A DNA stretch of 64,000 nucleotides from Flavobacterium daemonense (GCF_007341385.1 NZ_VJYD01000004.1:124001-188000); one strand, 5' to 3'. Positions 34,807-43,659 are shown, numbered from the stretch's first letter. The notes: generated by a model not told the origin, from the letters alone. Made by a program: numbers and translations.

Positions 34807-36735
34807 ATGCATTTTAAACATCCCGAAATTCTATACTTTCTGTTTTTATTGATTGTTCCAATTTTGGTTCATTTGTTTCAATTACGCCGATTCAAAACTT
34901 CTTATTTTACCAACGTTCGTTTCTTAAAAGAACTTGCAATTCAGACTCGCAAGAGCTCTAAAATCAAAAAACGATTATTACTCGCCACACGTTTGTTATT
35001 GCTCACATGTGCTATTCTTGCTTTTGCTCAGCCTTTTTTTGAAGCAAAAGACAGCAAAAATGCCTCAAACGAAATGTATATTATTTTAGACAATTCGTTC
35101 AGCATGCAGGCAAAAGGCAAAAAAGGCGAATTGCTAAAACGCGCCGTTCAAGAATTATTAGAAAATACTCCTGAAACAGCTCAATTTTCGTTACTGACAA
35201 ACACTGAAAATTATTGGAATACGGATATCAAATCGGTTAAAAGTTCATTGCAGAATCTGAATTACAGCGCAACACCTTTTGAACTTTCAGCTATTTTAGC
35301 AAAAGTAAAAGCGCATAAATCAGCGCATAGAAAAGACATTGTAATTATTACTGATGCAGTTGGTTTAAAGGAAAATGATGTCAAAAATATTGATTTTGAA
35401 GAGAAACCTTATTTTATAATTCCCGAAGCGGAACAAAAAAACAACGTTTCAATTGACAGTGTTTACATCAATCAGACTTTAGAAAATTTCTATGAAATAA
35501 GTGTTGATTTATCGGGTTATGGCGAAGATTTCAAACCTGTTTCGACTGCTTTATACAATCAGAATAAATTGATTGCCAAAACGATTATTAATTTTGATTC
35601 GAAGAAAAAGAAAATAAACCTCACCATTCCAAAAGAAGCTTTTCACGGTTATGTTTCTATTGAAGACAACGGATTGACTTATGACAATAAGCTTTTCTTT
35701 AGTATTTCAAAATCTAAAAAGACAAACGTAATCAGTCTTGGCGAACCTGAAAAAAGCAATTTCTTATCGAGAATTTATACCTCTGCCGAATTTAATTATA
35801 ATAATTATGCACTTGCTTCTTTAGATTATAATAGTTTAGAAAAGCAAAACACAATCATTTTAAACGAATTAGCTGAAATTCCGCAAGCGTTGCAAACCAC
35901 TTTAAAAGCGTTTGTTTCTAAAGGCGGAAACGTAGTTCTTATTCCATCCGAAAAAAGTTCTGTTTCAAATTTGAATTCATTTTTAGGAAATTTTGGAAAA
36001 GTCCAATTCAATAATTTAAAAACCGAAAGCAAACTAATCACTAAAATCAATTTTGATCATCCGTTGTTTTCTGGCGTTTTTGAAAATAAAATCACGAATT
36101 TCCAGTATCCAAAAACAAATACTTCATTTGGAATTTTAAGTCCGTATCCGGCCGTTTTATCTTATGAAGATCAAAGTCCTTTTGTAACGGCAATTCAAAA
36201 TCCAACAGCAGGAATTACAATTTTTTCGGCACCAATAAATGCAGCAAATTCAAATTTTCAGCAATCGCCTTTAATTGTTCCGTTATTTTACAAAATTGCG
36301 CAAAACAATCAAAAAACTGGTGTTAACGCCATAACAATTGGAAGCAATAAACCTTATTTTGTTGATGTTTTATTGACAAAAGATGCCATTCTCGAAGTAA
36401 AAGGAAATGATGATTCGTTTATTCCGATTCAACAGATTATGAATAATAAAGTCAAATTAACATTTAATGATTTTCCGGAAACAGCTGGAAATTACAGTGT
36501 TTTTGACAAAAAAGAATGGGTTGAGAATTTGAGTTTCAATTATAAAAGAACCGAAAGCGATTTAAGTCAAGTAAATACAAACATAGTTTCTGATTTTAAA
36601 ACCGCTGATACGATTTCGACCATTTTTAATACCTTACAAACTGAGCGAACTGACAGCCAAATTTGGAAATGGTTTGTTATCTTTGCACTGTTATTTTTAG
36701 CATTAGAAATAGCAATTATAAAATTTGTAAAATGA
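34807..36735 (+). CDS. BatA-domain membrane protein with VWA-like domain
   Basis: 642 residues. The N-terminal BatA (aerotolerance) domain has MHFKHPEILYFLFLLIVPI and HLFQLRRFKTSYFTNVRFLK, with membrane helices at about 5-22 and 58-76. A VWA-like domain follows, with D-N-S-F-S around residues 97-101 as the MIDAS start. Then comes a large extracytoplasmic part of beta type, and a C-terminal helix (about 620-638). This layout matches the BatA-domain proteins of Bacteroidota that are often next to pyrC/dihydroorotase-like genes; the real function is not known. The dihydroorotase-like gene follows in the same direction. Confidence 0.8.
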   Translation: MHFKHPEILYFLFLLIVPILVHLFQLRRFKTSYFTNVRFLKELAIQTRKSSKIKKRLLLATRLLLLTCAILAFAQPFFEAKDSKNASNEMYIILDNSFSMQAKGKKGELLKRAVQELLENTPETAQFSLLTNTENYWNTDIKSVKSSLQNLNYSATPFELSAILAKVKAHKSAHRKDIVIITDAVGLKENDVKNIDFEEKPYFIIPEAEQKNNVSIDSVYINQTLENFYEISVDLSGYGEDFKPVSTALYNQNKLIAKTIINFDSKKKKINLTIPKEAFHGYVSIEDNGLTYDNKLFFSISKSKKTNVISLGEPEKSNFLSRIYTSAEFNYNNYALASLDYNSLEKQNTIILNELAEIPQALQTTLKAFVSKGGNVVLIPSEKSSVSNLNSFLGNFGKVQFNNLKTESKLITKINFDHPLFSGVFENKITNFQYPKTNTSFGILSPYPAVLSYEDQSPFVTAIQNPTAGITIFSAPINAANSNFQQSPLIVPLFYKIAQNNQKTGVNAITIGSNKPYFVDVLLTKDAILEVKGNDDSFIPIQQIMNNKVKLTFNDFPETAGNYSVFDKKEWVENLSFNYKRTESDLSQVNTNIVSDFKTADTISTIFNTLQTERTDSQIWKWFVIFALLFLALEIAIIKFVK

Positions 36736-36742
36736 TTTTTAC

Positions 36743-36850
36743 TATTAAGACATTAAGATTATTAAGGTTTCACTTTATGAACTTACTTTTTTTAATGTTT
36801 AGAAAATTAAGTTCCTCCCTTTATTAACTTAATTTCTTAATGGTAGAAAC
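36743..36850. repeat. Mirrored ATTAAGA words
   Basis: Short words CTATTAAGACATTAAGATTA (36742-36761) and ATTAAGG precede, and the complements TTAACTTAATTTCTTAATGG (36823-36842) follow. Weaker than the other arrays. Confidence 0.45.
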
Positions 36851-36891
36851 AAAAAACATTTAATGTTTGAATAAAATAAATATCTCTACAT

Positions 36892-38142
36892 ATGAAAATA
36901 ATCATCAAAAGCGCCAAAATTATCGACTCAAAAAGTCCGTTTCATAATCAGACCGTTGATCTTTTAATTGCAGATGGTTTAATTGAAAAAATAGGAATTT
37001 CACTTCCAAAAGAAGGCGCGACCGAGGTACGTTTTGATAATCTTCATGTTTCTCAAGGTTGGTTTGACAGCAGTGTTTCACTAGGTGAACCAGGATTTGA
37101 AGACAGAGAAACCATAGCAAACGGATTGAATGTTGCAGCAAAAAGCGGTTTTACAGCAATTGGTTTGCAGCCCAACTCCTTCCCTGTTATCGACAATCAG
37201 TCTCAAGTAAATTTTGTAAAAAACAAAGCAAATGGTTTTGCAACCGAAATTTTCCCAATTGGTGCTTTGACAAAAGCCAGCGAAGGAAAAGACATGGCGG
37301 AACTTTACGACATGAAAAAAGCAGGAGCAATTGCTTTTGGCGATTACAATAAAAGCATCGACAACGCTAACATTCTGAAAATCGCTTTACAATATGTACA
37401 AGATTTTGATGGTTTGGTTATCGCTTATTCGCAAGACCCAAACATTAAAGGAAATGGTGTTGCAAACGAAGGAATTGTGTCTACAAGATTAGGCTTAAAA
37501 GGAATTCCGAATTTAGCTGAAGAACTGCAAATCTCAAGAAACTTATTTTTACTAGAATACACAGGCGGAAAACTTCATATTCCAACGATTTCTACAGCAA
37601 AATCAGTGCAATTGATAAGAGATGCGAAAGCAAAAGGTTTAAATGTAACCGCAAGCGTTTCTGTACATCATTTGGTTTTAACCGATGAAAAACTAGACGG
37701 ATTTGATACTCGTTTTAAAGTTACACCGCCATTGAGAACCGAAGTTGACAGACAGGCTTTACTAAACGGAATTGCAGACGGAACAATCGACATGATAACG
37801 TCAGACCATAATCCAATTGATATCGAATTCAAAAAAATGGAATTTGATACCGCTAAAAACGGAACAATTGGTTTAGAAAGTGCTTTTGGAGCCTTATTAA
37901 CGGTTTTACCAGTAGAAACTGTAGTGACAAAATTAACCGCAGGAAGAACTGTTTTTGGGCTTGAAAACAATACAATTGAAGAAGGCGCAAAAGCAAACTT
38001 CACCTTTTTTACTCCAGAAGGAAAATCAACTTTTACAAAAGAAAACATTCTTTCAAAATCTAAAAATTCTGCTTTTTTAGGAACGGAACTTAAAGGTTCT
38101 GTTTACGGAATTCTAAATCACAATCAACTTGTTACAAAATAA
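36892..38142 (+). CDS. Dihydroorotase-like protein, metal ligands replaced
   Basis: 416 residues of the amidohydrolase fold, best matching class I dihydroorotase, which closes carbamoyl-aspartate in pyrimidine synthesis. The first metal motif, normally DxHxH before REPG, reads D59-S60-S61-V62-S63 then LGEPG, so both His ligands are Ser. A later ligand position, normally His in xHVST, is T232 (LHIPTIST). ITSDHNP with the catalytic Asp and the VHHL region remain. It is probably catalytically inactive, like the structural PyrC' of some ATCase complexes. The adjoining BatA-like gene gives no pathway clue. An active copy must be elsewhere if the organism makes pyrimidines. A small membrane protein gene follows four bases after the stop. 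Confidence 0.85.
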   Translation: MKIIIKSAKIIDSKSPFHNQTVDLLIADGLIEKIGISLPKEGATEVRFDNLHVSQGWFDSSVSLGEPGFEDRETIANGLNVAAKSGFTAIGLQPNSFPVIDNQSQVNFVKNKANGFATEIFPIGALTKASEGKDMAELYDMKKAGAIAFGDYNKSIDNANILKIALQYVQDFDGLVIAYSQDPNIKGNGVANEGIVSTRLGLKGIPNLAEELQISRNLFLLEYTGGKLHIPTISTAKSVQLIRDAKAKGLNVTASVSVHHLVLTDEKLDGFDTRFKVTPPLRTEVDRQALLNGIADGTIDMITSDHNPIDIEFKKMEFDTAKNGTIGLESAFGALLTVLPVETVVTKLTAGRTVFGLENNTIEEGAKANFTFFTPEGKSTFTKENILSKSKNSAFLGTELKGSVYGILNHNQLVTK

Positions 38143-38146
38143 TACA

Positions 38147-38473
38147 ATGAATAATTCAATCGAAGAAGGAAAGTCTATCGCTATCACTAGCTATATTTTA
38201 GTTATTGGTGTTTTGATTGCGATGTCAATGAATTCTGAAAACAAAAACAGTTTTGCTTCTTTTCATATCCGTCAGGCTGCAGGAATATCTCTTACTTTTA
38301 TTTCTTTAGCTTTGATCGTAAGCAATTTTGACAGCTTTTACATCACTTTCCCTATGTGGATTTGCGTTTCCGTTTTATGGACATATGGAATTTTTAGCGC
38401 CATTCAAGGACATACAAGACCAATGCCTTTAGTTGGTGGTCTTTTCCAAAAATGGTTAAAGTCTATTGGATAA
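38147..38473 (+). CDS. Small membrane protein (DUF4870-like)
   Basis: 108 residues from the ATG at 38147, four bases after the preceding stop; the longer frame begins at an upstream TTG inside that gene and is rejected. Three hydrophobic segments (about 14-30, 44-62, 68-85), with SFASFHIRQAAGISL between, the pattern of DUF4870-type proteins. No motif for function. Probably cotranscribed with the dihydroorotase-like gene. Confidence 0.7.
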   Translation: MNNSIEEGKSIAITSYILVIGVLIAMSMNSENKNSFASFHIRQAAGISLTFISLALIVSNFDSFYITFPMWICVSVLWTYGIFSAIQGHTRPMPLVGGLFQKWLKSIG

Positions 38474-38489
38474 AAAAAAAAAACGAAAT

Positions 38490-38703
38490 TTTGAAATTCC
38501 AAAAAAGAAATCCTTTCTAATCAGCGTTTTCGCTTTAGCGAATCTGTTTTATAAGCGTATAAATTTAGAACACAGATGATACTGATTTTCAAGCAAAAAC
38601 ACAGATAAAAACAGATTTTTTTATTATCTAATCTCTTTTTCAAAGCCTGAATTTTTGTCAAAGTTGAAAATTCACAATTCACCATTTACAATTCACAATT
38701 AAA
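38490..38703. repeat. Spacer with CACAGAT and CACAATT words
   Basis: Between the small membrane protein and the hydrolase. A palindromic patch AATCAGCGTTTTCGCTTTAG (38520-38539) and repeats of CACAGATxx/ACTGATT recall the 10.5 kb spacer, so those two loci share a word. At 38669-38701 the words ATTCACAATTCACC and ACAATTCACAATT repeat directly. Confidence 0.55.
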
Positions 38704-38707
38704 AAAA

Positions 38708-39352
38708 ATGAACTTATTTTTAGAATATAAAATACAAGAACCAAAAGTAATTTTAGACAAGAATCCGTTATTGCTTTTATTGCACGGATATGGCAGCAAC
38801 GAAGCCGATTTATTCTCATTTGCTACTGAACTACCAGACAACTATTACGTGATTTCAGCAAGAGCGCCTTATGATTTACAACATGGAGCCTATGCTTGGT
38901 ACGCAATCAATTTTGATGCAGATCAAAATAAATTTTCGGATAATGAACAAGCTAAAACTTCAAGAGATTTAATTGCAAAATTCATCGATGAATTAATTGC
39001 AAATTATCCAATTGATGCCAATAATGTAACTTTGATTGGGTTTAGCCAGGGTTCTATTTTGAGTTATTCTGTGGCACTTTCGTATCCAAAAAAAATTCAG
39101 AGAGTTGTGGCGATGAGTGGCTATTTCAATGATGAAATCATCAAAGAAGGTTTCGAGAAAAATGACTTTAAAAACCTAAAAATATTCGCATCACATGGAA
39201 CTGTAGATCAAGTTATTCCGATTGAATGGGCAAGAAAAACTCCAGCAATTTTAGAAAATTTACATATCCCGATTACTTATAAAGAATATCCTGTCGGTCA
39301 CGGTGTTGCACCACAGAATTTCTTTGATTTTAAGAATTGGCTCTTAAGCTAA
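38708..39352 (+). CDS. Alpha/beta hydrolase (carboxylesterase/phospholipase-like)
   Basis: 214 residues, cytoplasmic. Oxyanion loop LLLLHGYGSNEADL, nucleophile elbow GFSQGS with the serine at about residue 117, Asp in HGTVDQVIP, and His in PVGHGV. This arrangement is that of the phospholipase/carboxylesterase (acyl-protein thioesterase-like) family; the substrate is not known. A normal length for the family. Followed after 78 bases by an isochorismatase-like gene in the same direction. Confidence 0.88.
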   Translation: MNLFLEYKIQEPKVILDKNPLLLLLHGYGSNEADLFSFATELPDNYYVISARAPYDLQHGAYAWYAINFDADQNKFSDNEQAKTSRDLIAKFIDELIANYPIDANNVTLIGFSQGSILSYSVALSYPKKIQRVVAMSGYFNDEIIKEGFEKNDFKNLKIFASHGTVDQVIPIEWARKTPAILENLHIPITYKEYPVGHGVAPQNFFDFKNWLLS

Positions 39353-39357
39353 TGTAG

Positions 39358-39392
39358 AGTGTTCAGTGTTCAGTTTTTTTTAGTGCTCAGTG
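39358..39392. repeat. GTGTTCAGT words
   Basis: Short direct copies AGTGTTCAGTGTTCAGT at 39357-39374 and AGTGCTCAGTG at 39382-39392 in a 78-base spacer; no inverted half is visible. Confidence 0.4.
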
Positions 39393-39430
39393 ATTTCAAC
39401 AATTAAACCAAAATTTTAAAAAATCATATT

Positions 39431-39991
39431 ATGAAACTTAACAATCCAGCATTAATTTTAATTGATATCCAAAAAGGTTTTCACGATTTAGCGTACTGGG
39501 GCGGTGATCGAAATAATGTTGATGCTGAACAAAAAGCCGGTGAACTTTTAGAACTGTGGAGATCTAAAAAACTTCCTATTTTTCATGTACAGCATTGTTC
39601 TTCAAATCCTAATTCGATTTTAAACGAAAAAAATCCTGGAAATGAATTTCAAGATGTAGTAAAACCACTTGAAGCCGAAACGATCATCAAAAAGAATGTC
39701 AACAGCGCCTTTATTGGAACTAATTTAAAGGAATTGCTTGACAATGCAAAAATAGAAAACCTTGTAATTTTAGGCTTGACAACCGATCATTGTGTTTCAA
39801 CTACAACAAGAATGGCAGGGAATTTTGGTTATAACGTGCATTTAATTTCTGATGCCACCGCTACTTTCAACAAAAAAGGAATAAACGGCGAAGATTTCTC
39901 TGCAGAATTAATACACCAAACGGCCTTAGCAAGTTTAAATGAAGAGTTTGCAAATGTTGTAACTTCTGAGTTTATTAGAGAAATTGTTTAA
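39431..39991 (+). CDS. Isochorismatase-family cysteine hydrolase
   Basis: 186 residues. Catalytic triad visible: Asp in LILIDIQKGF (D11 region), Lys in TIIKKNVNSAF, and nucleophilic Cys in LTTDHCVSTTTRMAG. Cysteine hydrolases of this family include isochorismatases, nicotinamidases and N-carbamoylsarcosine amidases. The length and motifs do not separate them; nicotinamidase usually has additional zinc-binding His residues after the Asp, which I do not see. The gene ends in a 28-base-arm hairpin. Confidence 0.85.
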   Translation: MKLNNPALILIDIQKGFHDLAYWGGDRNNVDAEQKAGELLELWRSKKLPIFHVQHCSSNPNSILNEKNPGNEFQDVVKPLEAETIIKKNVNSAFIGTNLKELLDNAKIENLVILGLTTDHCVSTTTRMAGNFGYNVHLISDATATFNKKGINGEDFSAELIHQTALASLNEEFANVVTSEFIREIV

Positions 39992-39993
39992 AT

Positions 39994-40062
39994 ATGTAAA
40001 ATGTAAAAAGTGAAATGTAAAATAATTAAACCAATTTACATTTCACTTTTTACATTTTACAT
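39994..40062. terminator. 28-base-arm bidirectional hairpin built of AAATGTAAA words
   Basis: Arms 39994-40021 and 40035-40062 are perfect reverse complements, each with repeats of the word AAATGTAAAA; the loop is 13 bases. It sits three bases after the isochorismatase-like stop and 14 bases from the stop of the convergent lipoprotein gene. It serves as the terminator of both genes and is the most compact mirrored array. Confidence 0.85.
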
Positions 40063-40076
40063 TTTACATTTCACTT

Positions 40077-40517
40077 TTATTCTCCTGTATAAAGAATTTT
40101 CCCTGCTTTTTTTAGAACATATCCTTTCCACGGAATCAATTCAAAATCATCTTTTTTCCAAGAATCGCCTTCCGACTTTCTTTCTAAAATGATAGATTCT
40201 TTCTGAGTATCAAGGAAAAGTTCTGCTTTGTTTCCGTCGAAAATTACGTATGATGCTGTAGTGTAGGTTTTTCCATCATCGTAGTGAGACAATTTTGTTC
40301 CGTCAAAAATTCGGATACATTCTTTTTTTAGCGTTGACCACGTATAACCTGCCGAAGCTTTACAACCGTGATCATCTGCGTCTGCACCCACTACGGTTTC
40401 TGTTTTAGGTTTTGATTCTGTTTTTGGTTCTTTTGAATCTGTAGTTTCTTGAGAGGCTTTCTTTCCACAAGAAAATGCAAAAGTTGTCATAAATGCAAAT
40501 AAAATTATCTTTTTCAT
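40077..40517 (-). CDS. Lipoprotein of unknown function
   Basis: 146 residues. Lipobox AFSCG puts the acylated cysteine at about residue 17. A low-complexity K/T/E linker (about 21-45) precedes a compact domain with two cysteines (HGCKASAGYTW and KECIRIF) that may form a disulfide. No family recognised with confidence. It lies 47 bases downstream of the next gene on the same strand and could be the third gene of a unit starting with the metallo-beta-lactamase-fold gene. Confidence 0.65.
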   Translation of the reverse strand: MKKIILFAFMTTFAFSCGKKASQETTDSKEPKTESKPKTETVVGADADDHGCKASAGYTWSTLKKECIRIFDGTKLSHYDDGKTYTTASYVIFDGNKAELFLDTQKESIILERKSEGDSWKKDDFELIPWKGYVLKKAGKILYTGE

Positions 40518-40564
40518 GTTCCTATAATTTTAAAATTGAGCAAAAAAAATAGGATTAAAAAATC

Positions 40565-41068
40565 CTATTTTTGATATAACCAAGTTTGATTAACTTCAAA
40601 TGTAATATTATCATCGTTATCAACAAAGTATTTTAACAAGACTTCTCCCCAAAGCTCTCCATTGCTGTAATCTGCAATGATCCATCTGTGATTCAAAATT
40701 TTAATTTTATTGATGATGAATTTCTTTCCACCAATCATATCCTGACCTGTGTACGGATTCCCTTTTGGATTTGTATTTAAATCTAACAACTTCTCTTTTA
40801 CAACCGGAATCAGTTTTTCATACAAAATCACTTTTCCTCCAGATGCGCTGTTGTCAAAATAATTTTGAGCATTTTCATTGTGTTCCAATGAAAAATAATC
40901 GGCATCATTTAATTTTTCAGTCATTAAATTAATACTGTCTCTCAGTTTCTTAGTTGTTTTATCATATCTTTCCTGCTGAAATTTTGCTTCGCCGCTGTAA
41001 AACGAATAAGTAAAAAGATTCATTAATATCGCAAGGATAAAAAGATAAAGCATTAAGGATTTTTTCAT
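40565..41068 (-). CDS. Membrane-anchored protein of unknown function
   Basis: 167 residues. One N-terminal hydrophobic segment (about 5-22) acts as signal or anchor; the rest is soluble. DLNTNPKGNPYTGQDMIGGKKF and WIIADYSNGELWGEVLLKYFV are the clearest features. I do not recognise a family. It lies 13 bases after the stop of the metallo-hydrolase gene on the same strand, which suggests cotranscription. Confidence 0.65.
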   Translation of the reverse strand: MKKSLMLYLFILAILMNLFTYSFYSGEAKFQQERYDKTTKKLRDSINLMTEKLNDADYFSLEHNENAQNYFDNSASGGKVILYEKLIPVVKEKLLDLNTNPKGNPYTGQDMIGGKKFIINKIKILNHRWIIADYSNGELWGEVLLKYFVDNDDNITFEVNQTWLYQK

Positions 41069-41081
41069 TTTTATGGTATAA

Positions 41082-41846
41082 TTAAATTGTAATTTCTAAA
41101 TTATCATAAGCCAGATAAACATTCTCAGGAAGTGTTTTCTGCACTTCTTCATGAAAGCCCAAAACATGGCTGATGTGAGTTAAATAAGCTTTTTCAGGCT
41201 TGACAAGATTAATGAAATCGAGTGCTTCCTGCAAGTTAAAATGAGTGTCGTGCGGTTCAATTCGCAATGCATTGACAACTAAAACTTTTAGATTTTTAAG
41301 CTTATCGATCTCTTTTTGCTGAATCGTTTTTACATCGGTCAAATAGGCAAAATCGTCAATTCGGTAACCAAAAACCTGTAGATCGCCGTGCAAGACATCA
41401 ATTGGAATCGCCATTTTGTCTCCAACGGCAAACGGTTTATCGTTTTCAACTTCAATCGTTTTTACGCTTGGAGCTCCCGGATATTTATTTACGGTTTCAA
41501 AAACATAGTCAAAACGACGTCTTAAATTCTCCAAAACACGCTTATGGCCGTAAACAGGAATTTCGCCTTGTCTAAAATTAAACGGACGAATATCATCCAG
41601 ACCAGCCGTATGATCTGCATGTTCGTGCGTAAATAATATTGCATCCAATTTTCGGCATCCGCAGGAAAGCATCTGCTGTCTAAAATCTGGACCGCAATCT
41701 ATGACATATGAATGCTCGTTCCACGAAATCCAGATGGATACGCGGAGTCTTTTGTCCTTAGCATCAGTGCTTTTGCAAACGGGATGATCAACCCCAATAA
41801 TCGGGATACCTTGAGAAGTACCAGTACCTAAAAAATAGACCTTCAA
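41082..41846 (-). CDS. MBL-fold metallo-hydrolase (PhnP-like)
   Basis: 254 residues from a TTG start (41844-41846); no ATG fits, and MKVYFLGTGTSQGIPIIG is the normal family start. Metal motif HEHADHTAGLDD (HxHxDH), a downstream conserved His (HGDLQVFGYRIDDFAYLTD and LTHISHVLGFHE). Resembles PhnP-type phosphodiesterases, which process cyclic phosphates, but no phn genes are nearby. A -7 box TATTTTTG lies 18 bases upstream. First gene of a probable three-gene unit, divergent from the large hypothetical at 41937. Confidence 0.85.
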   Translation of the reverse strand: MKVYFLGTGTSQGIPIIGVDHPVCKSTDAKDKRLRVSIWISWNEHSYVIDCGPDFRQQMLSCGCRKLDAILFTHEHADHTAGLDDIRPFNFRQGEIPVYGHKRVLENLRRRFDYVFETVNKYPGAPSVKTIEVENDKPFAVGDKMAIPIDVLHGDLQVFGYRIDDFAYLTDVKTIQQKEIDKLKNLKVLVVNALRIEPHDTHFNLQEALDFINLVKPEKAYLTHISHVLGFHEEVQKTLPENVYLAYDNLEITI

Positions 41847-41864
41847 TTGAACTTAATTTTTTTA

Positions 41865-41872
41865 CAAAAATA
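41865..41872 (-). promoter_or_regulatory. -7 box of the MBL-fold gene
   Basis: Minus strand TATTTTTG, a perfect match; the TTG start codon is 18 bases downstream. Supports the TTG as the true start. Confidence 0.5.
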
Positions 41873-41906
41873 GGATTATTTCTCTTTCATTAGAAGCCTA
41901 ATTTAC

Positions 41907-41914
41907 TAACTTTG
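41907..41914 (+). promoter_or_regulatory. -7 box of the 488-residue protein gene
   Basis: TAACTTTG, a perfect match, 22 bases before the ATG at 41937. The divergent box is 34 bases away. Confidence 0.5.
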
Positions 41915-41936
41915 TAACAAATCTATTTAAAATAAA

Positions 41937-43403
41937 ATGGGTACAGAAATAAAACTCAAAGGTGACAAGGTCATCGAACAGATTCCTTCTATAAAAGACA
42001 AAGCGTTACGCATTAATTTAAACGAGAATATTTACGGAACATTTGCCGAAATTGGTGCTGGACAAGAGACTGTTAGACACTTTTTTAGATCTGGAGGTTC
42101 GTCGGGAACAATTGCAAAAGCGATGTCTGCCTATGACAAAGATTTTAGTGACGCCGTTTATGGAATTGAAGGAGACGGCCGCTATGTGACAGAAAACCGA
42201 CTTAAAAAAATGCTGACGTTTGAAGGTGAATTGATCGAAGAACGTTTAAGCCGCGAAAAACACCCAAACAAACTTTTCTTCAGTTACGCCAACACGGTAG
42301 CAACTATAGATTTTGCCAAACAATTTAAAGGCCACGGATGGGTTGGAATTCGATACCAAATTGAACCAGACGAAGCATATAACGAAATTATTCTTCATAT
42401 TCGTTTTAAAGAAACTGACGCTCGTTTACAACAAGAGACACTTGGAATTTTGGGTGTAAATTTAATTTACGGTGCCTTTTACAAATACAATGATCCAAAA
42501 CGACTTCTTCGTTATTTATACGATCACTTAGATAAAGATCAACTTGAAATTGATACGATTAATTTCTCAGGACCTCGTTTTGCCGATGTTGATAATCGTT
42601 TGATGAGTTTACAACTAGTTAAAAATGGAATGACGGATGCCGTAATGTTTAATCCGGAAGGAAAAAACGTTTTGCCAGCAGCTGTTTTGTATAAAAAAAA
42701 TATTCTTGCTTTTAGAGGAAGTTTCCGCCCGGTAACTAACGTAAATCTTGACATGTATGAAAAATCATTAAAGATGTTTCTGCATGAAAATAAAGTTGAC
42801 AAAGACAATACCTTAACAGTTTTTGAAATTACGCTTTCGAATTTGCGTTCTGACGGAGAAATTGATGAACGTGACTTTATGGATAGAGCAGAATTGCTTT
42901 GTTCACTTGGTCAAACGGTTATGATTTCGAATTTCCAGGAATATTACAAAGTTGTGGAGTACTTCTCTAATTATACTAAAGCAAGAATGGGACTTGCAAT
43001 GGGCGTAAACAACTTAGTGGATATTTTTGATGAAAAATATTACCGTCATTTAAGTGGTGGAATCCTTGAAGCTTTTGGAAAATTATTCTACCGCGATATG
43101 AAAGTTTTCTTGTATCCGATGTTGGGCGAAGATGGCGAAATTATCACGTCTGACAACTTAAAAGTTCACCCGAGAATGAAGGAATTGTATAAGTTCTTTA
43201 AATTCAACGGAAAAGTGGTTGACATTAAAGATTATGACCCAAATATCTTGAATATATTCTCTCGCGAAGTATTAAAAATGATTGGTCAAGGAAAAACAGG
43301 CTGGGAACCAATGCTTCCGTCTGGAGTTGCAGAAATTATTAAAGAACACCACCTTTTTGGATATCATCCCCAAAAGGAATTGGAACAAAATACCAAGAAT
43401 TAA
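41937..43403 (+). CDS. Conserved cytosolic protein, function not recognised
   Basis: 488 residues with no signal peptide or membrane segment. Clear landmarks: the near start IRINLNENIYGTFAEIGAGQ motif with QETVRHFFRSGG and, further on, HLSGGILEAFGKLFYRD. The look is of a soluble, mixed alpha/beta protein with well-conserved blocks. Similar proteins in Flavobacteriia sometimes carry a TonB-receptor or adenylyltransferase label, and neither is supported here: there is no plug, barrel or HxGH signature. I assign no function. It has its own promoter box and a strong terminator, so it is a stand-alone gene. Confidence 0.85.
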   Translation: MGTEIKLKGDKVIEQIPSIKDKALRINLNENIYGTFAEIGAGQETVRHFFRSGGSSGTIAKAMSAYDKDFSDAVYGIEGDGRYVTENRLKKMLTFEGELIEERLSREKHPNKLFFSYANTVATIDFAKQFKGHGWVGIRYQIEPDEAYNEIILHIRFKETDARLQQETLGILGVNLIYGAFYKYNDPKRLLRYLYDHLDKDQLEIDTINFSGPRFADVDNRLMSLQLVKNGMTDAVMFNPEGKNVLPAAVLYKKNILAFRGSFRPVTNVNLDMYEKSLKMFLHENKVDKDNTLTVFEITLSNLRSDGEIDERDFMDRAELLCSLGQTVMISNFQEYYKVVEYFSNYTKARMGLAMGVNNLVDIFDEKYYRHLSGGILEAFGKLFYRDMKVFLYPMLGEDGEIITSDNLKVHPRMKELYKFFKFNGKVVDIKDYDPNILNIFSREVLKMIGQGKTGWEPMLPSGVAEIIKEHHLFGYHPQKELEQNTKN

Positions 43404-43434
43404 AAAAAAAGTCCCTTGTTTGGGACTTTTTTTT
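43404..43434 (+). terminator. Terminator after the 488-residue protein gene
   Basis: AAAAGTCCC-ttgtt-tGGGACTTTT with a long T-run, immediately after the stop. Confidence 0.85.
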
Positions 43435-43464
43435 TCAGGTTAAATATTGATACTTAATTTTTAA

Positions 43465-43590
43465 CGCAAAGCTCGCTAAGTTTTTTTTTAGATATAGATT
43501 GCATTATTAATGCGCAAAGTTCGCAAAGCTTTGTACTGATTAAGCTTTGCGAACTTTGCGTTTTTAATGCAAAACTTAGCGCGCTTTGCG
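43465..43590. repeat. Mirrored GCAAAGTTCGC array
   Basis: The inner arms CGCAAAGTTCGCAAAGCTT (43513-43531) and AAGCTTTGCGAACTTTGCG (43542-43560) are perfect reverse complements with a 10-base loop. Outer arms AACGCAAAGCTCGCTAAG (43463-43480) and AACTTAGCGCGCTTTGCG (43573-43590) pair partly. It lies between the gene ending at 43403 and bcp. Confidence 0.75.
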
Positions 43591-43612
43591 GTTAAATTTC
43601 CTCGTAAAAATT

Positions 43613-43652
43613 GAAACCTGAAACCTGAAACCTGAAACCTGAAACTTGAAAC
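43613..43652. repeat. Tandem 7-base repeat GAAACCT
   Basis: Nearly six head-to-tail copies of GAAACCT, the last altered to GAAACTT, ending eight bases before the bcp stop at 43660. Confidence 0.8.
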
Positions 43653-43659
43653 AAAAAAA

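Noticed and set aside
37668..38048. 126-codon antisense ORF over the dihydroorotase-like gene
   Set aside because: It is the shadow of a well-supported gene, with no promoter box or domain.
43613..43652. Short repeats considered as a CRISPR array
   Set aside because: Units are 7 bases with no spacers and no cas genes are near.
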